The notes under the pieces: generated by a model
Databases searched by the model: none
What the model was told of the DNA's origin: nothing
What the model saw: the letters and a program-made list of their open reading frames with translations, nothing else
Translations under genes and position numbers: made by a program
DNA from: Ochrobactrum sp. CM-21-5
GTDB taxonomy: Bacteria > Pseudomonadota > Alphaproteobacteria > Rhizobiales > Rhizobiaceae
NCBI RefSeq assembly: GCF_014253075.1
Contig: NZ_JACLZJ010000002.1
Span: forward strand, 558,001-622,000
DNA length: 64,000 nucleotides
Direction of reading: 5' to 3'
In this document: positions 62,917 through 64,000 of the stretch, one piece after another
Layout of the letters: each line of letters starts with the position of its first letter
Numbering within the stretch: position 1 is the first letter of the stretch

Positions 62917-63965
62917 GAACTGGCCCTTCTCTGTCCAAGCAACAGGGCAAAAGCAGGCGCACCGAACAGCGCCGTGATGACGCCAATGGGCAGAACCTGA
63001 CCGGGGATGATGGTTCGGGACAGAATGTCGGCGGCAATCATGAAAACCGCGCCGATTAACGCCGCTGCGGGAAGCAGGACGCCATGCCGCACACCGACGA
63101 TCATACGCGCCGCATGCGGAATCACCAGCCCGACGAAACCTATGGAACCGACAATCGACACCATCACAGCCGTCATCATGGCGCTGACGCCGATGAGAAC
63201 GGCATAGACGCGGCGGACGGGAATACCCAATGATGCGGCTGATTCCGAACCGAAAGTGAACGCATCAAGCGCACGCGCGTGCCAGAAGCAGACCGCAAGC
63301 CCGACCAGACAGGCAGGCAGGGCCAAAGTGACATCCGGCCAGCGCACGCCGGACAAATTGCCCAGAAGCCAGAACATGATCGCGCGTGCCTGTTCGGCGT
63401 TGGCAGCTTTGGTGACGATGAATGAGGTCAATGCATTGAAAAGCTGGGAACCGGCGACGCCCGCCAGAATGATTGCACCGTTACCCCGCCCTGCCCGCAT
63501 GGCGAGCAAGCTTACCAGCGCAAAAGCGACCAGCGCACCCATGAAGGCGCCAAGCGGCAAGGTGAGAATGCCCGCGCCGACACCGAGAACGGCCACGGCA
63601 ACTGCCCCCGTGGAAGCGCCAGCCGAAATGCCCAGAATGTAAGGGTCGGCCAGCGGGTTACGCAGCAGCGACTGCAACACCACGCCGGATAGCGCAAGCG
63701 CCGCGCCGCAGCATGCGGCAACGACAGCCCGGCTCAGCCGATAGCTCCATACAATCCCTTCATCGATGGGCTTTATCGGATAACCGGCATTCCAGATGCG
63801 GTTGGCGATGGTTTTTGCCACCACATCCAGCGGTATGGAGGTTTCACCGATGGCAGCGCCCAGCCACAGAGCCGCAAGCAACAGGACAAGCGCCAGCAAG
63901 CCGACGTTTAATCGATTGCCCAAGTGCCGTTTGGAAATGCGCGCAGCGGCGGTCCGGACGGTCAC
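62913..63965 (-). CDS. FecCD-family ABC permease
   Basis: This 350-residue permease has about ten hydrophobic segments and FecCD/BtuC motifs (LSGVVLQSLLRNPLADPYIL; GFVGLVIPHAARMIVGVRHG). The start is a GTG at 63965 overlapping the stop codon of the binding protein upstream (GTGA). It would work with ATPase 62080. Substrate (siderophore, haem or cobalamin) is set by the binding protein, which is nearly all outside the window. Confidence 0.93.
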   Translation of the reverse strand: MTVRTAAARISKRHLGNRLNVGLLALVLLLAALWLGAAIGETSIPLDVVAKTIANRIWNAGYPIKPIDEGIVWSYRLSRAVVAACCGAALALSGVVLQSLLRNPLADPYILGISAGASTGAVAVAVLGVGAGILTLPLGAFMGALVAFALVSLLAMRAGRGNGAIILAGVAGSQLFNALTSFIVTKAANAEQARAIMFWLLGNLSGVRWPDVTLALPACLVGLAVCFWHARALDAFTFGSESAASLGIPVRRVYAVLIGVSAMMTAVMVSIVGSIGFVGLVIPHAARMIVGVRHGVLLPAAALIGAVFMIAADILSRTIIPGQVLPIGVITALFGAPAFALLLGQRRASS

Positions 63966-64000
63966 TTGCTCAGACCTGCGGCAGAAACGGCATCGGCCAG
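63962..64000 (-). CDS. ABC substrate-binding protein, C-terminal fragment
   Basis: Only the last 12 residues (LADAVSAAGLSK) and a TGA stop are within the window. Position, strand and the GTGA coupling with the FecCD permease identify it as the importer's FecB/BtuF-type binding protein. Nothing more can be said about its ligand. Confidence 0.6.
   Translation of the reverse strand: MADAVSAAGLSK

Noticed and set aside
1-64000. tRNA genes, CRISPR arrays, insertion sequences, prophage, toxin-antitoxin pairs
   Set aside because: No cloverleaf with CCA-type ends, no regularly spaced repeats, no transposase or integrase and no paired small toxin genes were seen by eye.

Overview
The window reads as part of a secondary chromosome of a Brucella/Ochrobactrum-type member of the Rhizobiales. 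The GC-rich codon usage, the type of PutA present, the gcvTHP operon behind a tandem glycine riboswitch, an AbcR-like (alpha-r15) small RNA, a DUF1127 microprotein, an Irr-type iron box and the very high density of ABC and TRAP uptake systems all fit. This assignment rests on recognising gene families and layout, not on a database search. No rRNA, tRNA, CRISPR array, insertion sequence or phage gene was seen.

Layout. 1-2176 (-): the 3' part of an AfuABC/FbpABC-type ABC importer (permease cut by the window edge, plus binding protein). 2415-6755: putA and its divergent Lrp-type regulator. 6737-8200 (-): a xylulokinase-type FGGY kinase. 8334-12676 (-): an Efe ferrous-iron uptake operon (efeU, a cupredoxin-fused efeO, efeB, a second EfeO/EfeM-like protein) with an Irr-like palindrome upstream. 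13058-13210 (+): a probable AbcR-family sRNA. 13309-17836 (-): gcvTHP led by a tandem glycine riboswitch. 18337-18483 (+): a DUF1127 protein. 18674-19915 (-): an MFS exporter.

20019-28676 is a divergent block: RidA and a ferredoxin-reductase-like flavoprotein on one side; a creatininase-family amidohydrolase, an ABC importer with an NMT1/THI5-like binding protein, a CodA-like deaminase, an FAD-linked oxidase and a RutR-like TetR regulator on the other. A perfect palindrome close to the RutR consensus lies in the shared promoter. I regard this as the best candidate for an undescribed catabolic system, probably for a nitrogen heterocycle or cyclic amide.

28677-37613 holds an RpiR regulator divergent from an N-formylglutamate-amidohydrolase-family enzyme, a TRAP transporter, a glutamine-synthetase-like ligase, an aldehyde dehydrogenase and an iron-type alcohol dehydrogenase. 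Together they could form a gamma-glutamylated amino-alcohol pathway. 37648-38828 (-) is an ArsR/BigR-controlled YeeE/YedE sulfur-transport pair. 38996-41230 carries an AraC regulator and an EamA exporter. 41297-44386 (-) is a ProVWX/OpuA-type betaine importer.

45027-54397 is a divergent RpiR-controlled locus with an ABC sugar-type importer, a D-threonine-aldolase-like PLP enzyme, an SDR, a SnoaL-like protein, RidA and an MlrC/M81 metallopeptidase. 54435-61975 is an aldonate/hexuronate locus (TRAP importer, LgoD-like dehydrogenase, UxaA, FadR/GntR regulator, UxaB-like reductase) that can be joined into L-galactonate to tagaturonate to altronate to KDG. 62080-64000 (-) is a FecCDE/BtuCD-type importer whose binding protein runs off the window. 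A dispersed intergenic repeat occurs at least four times and supplies stop codons for three of the genes.
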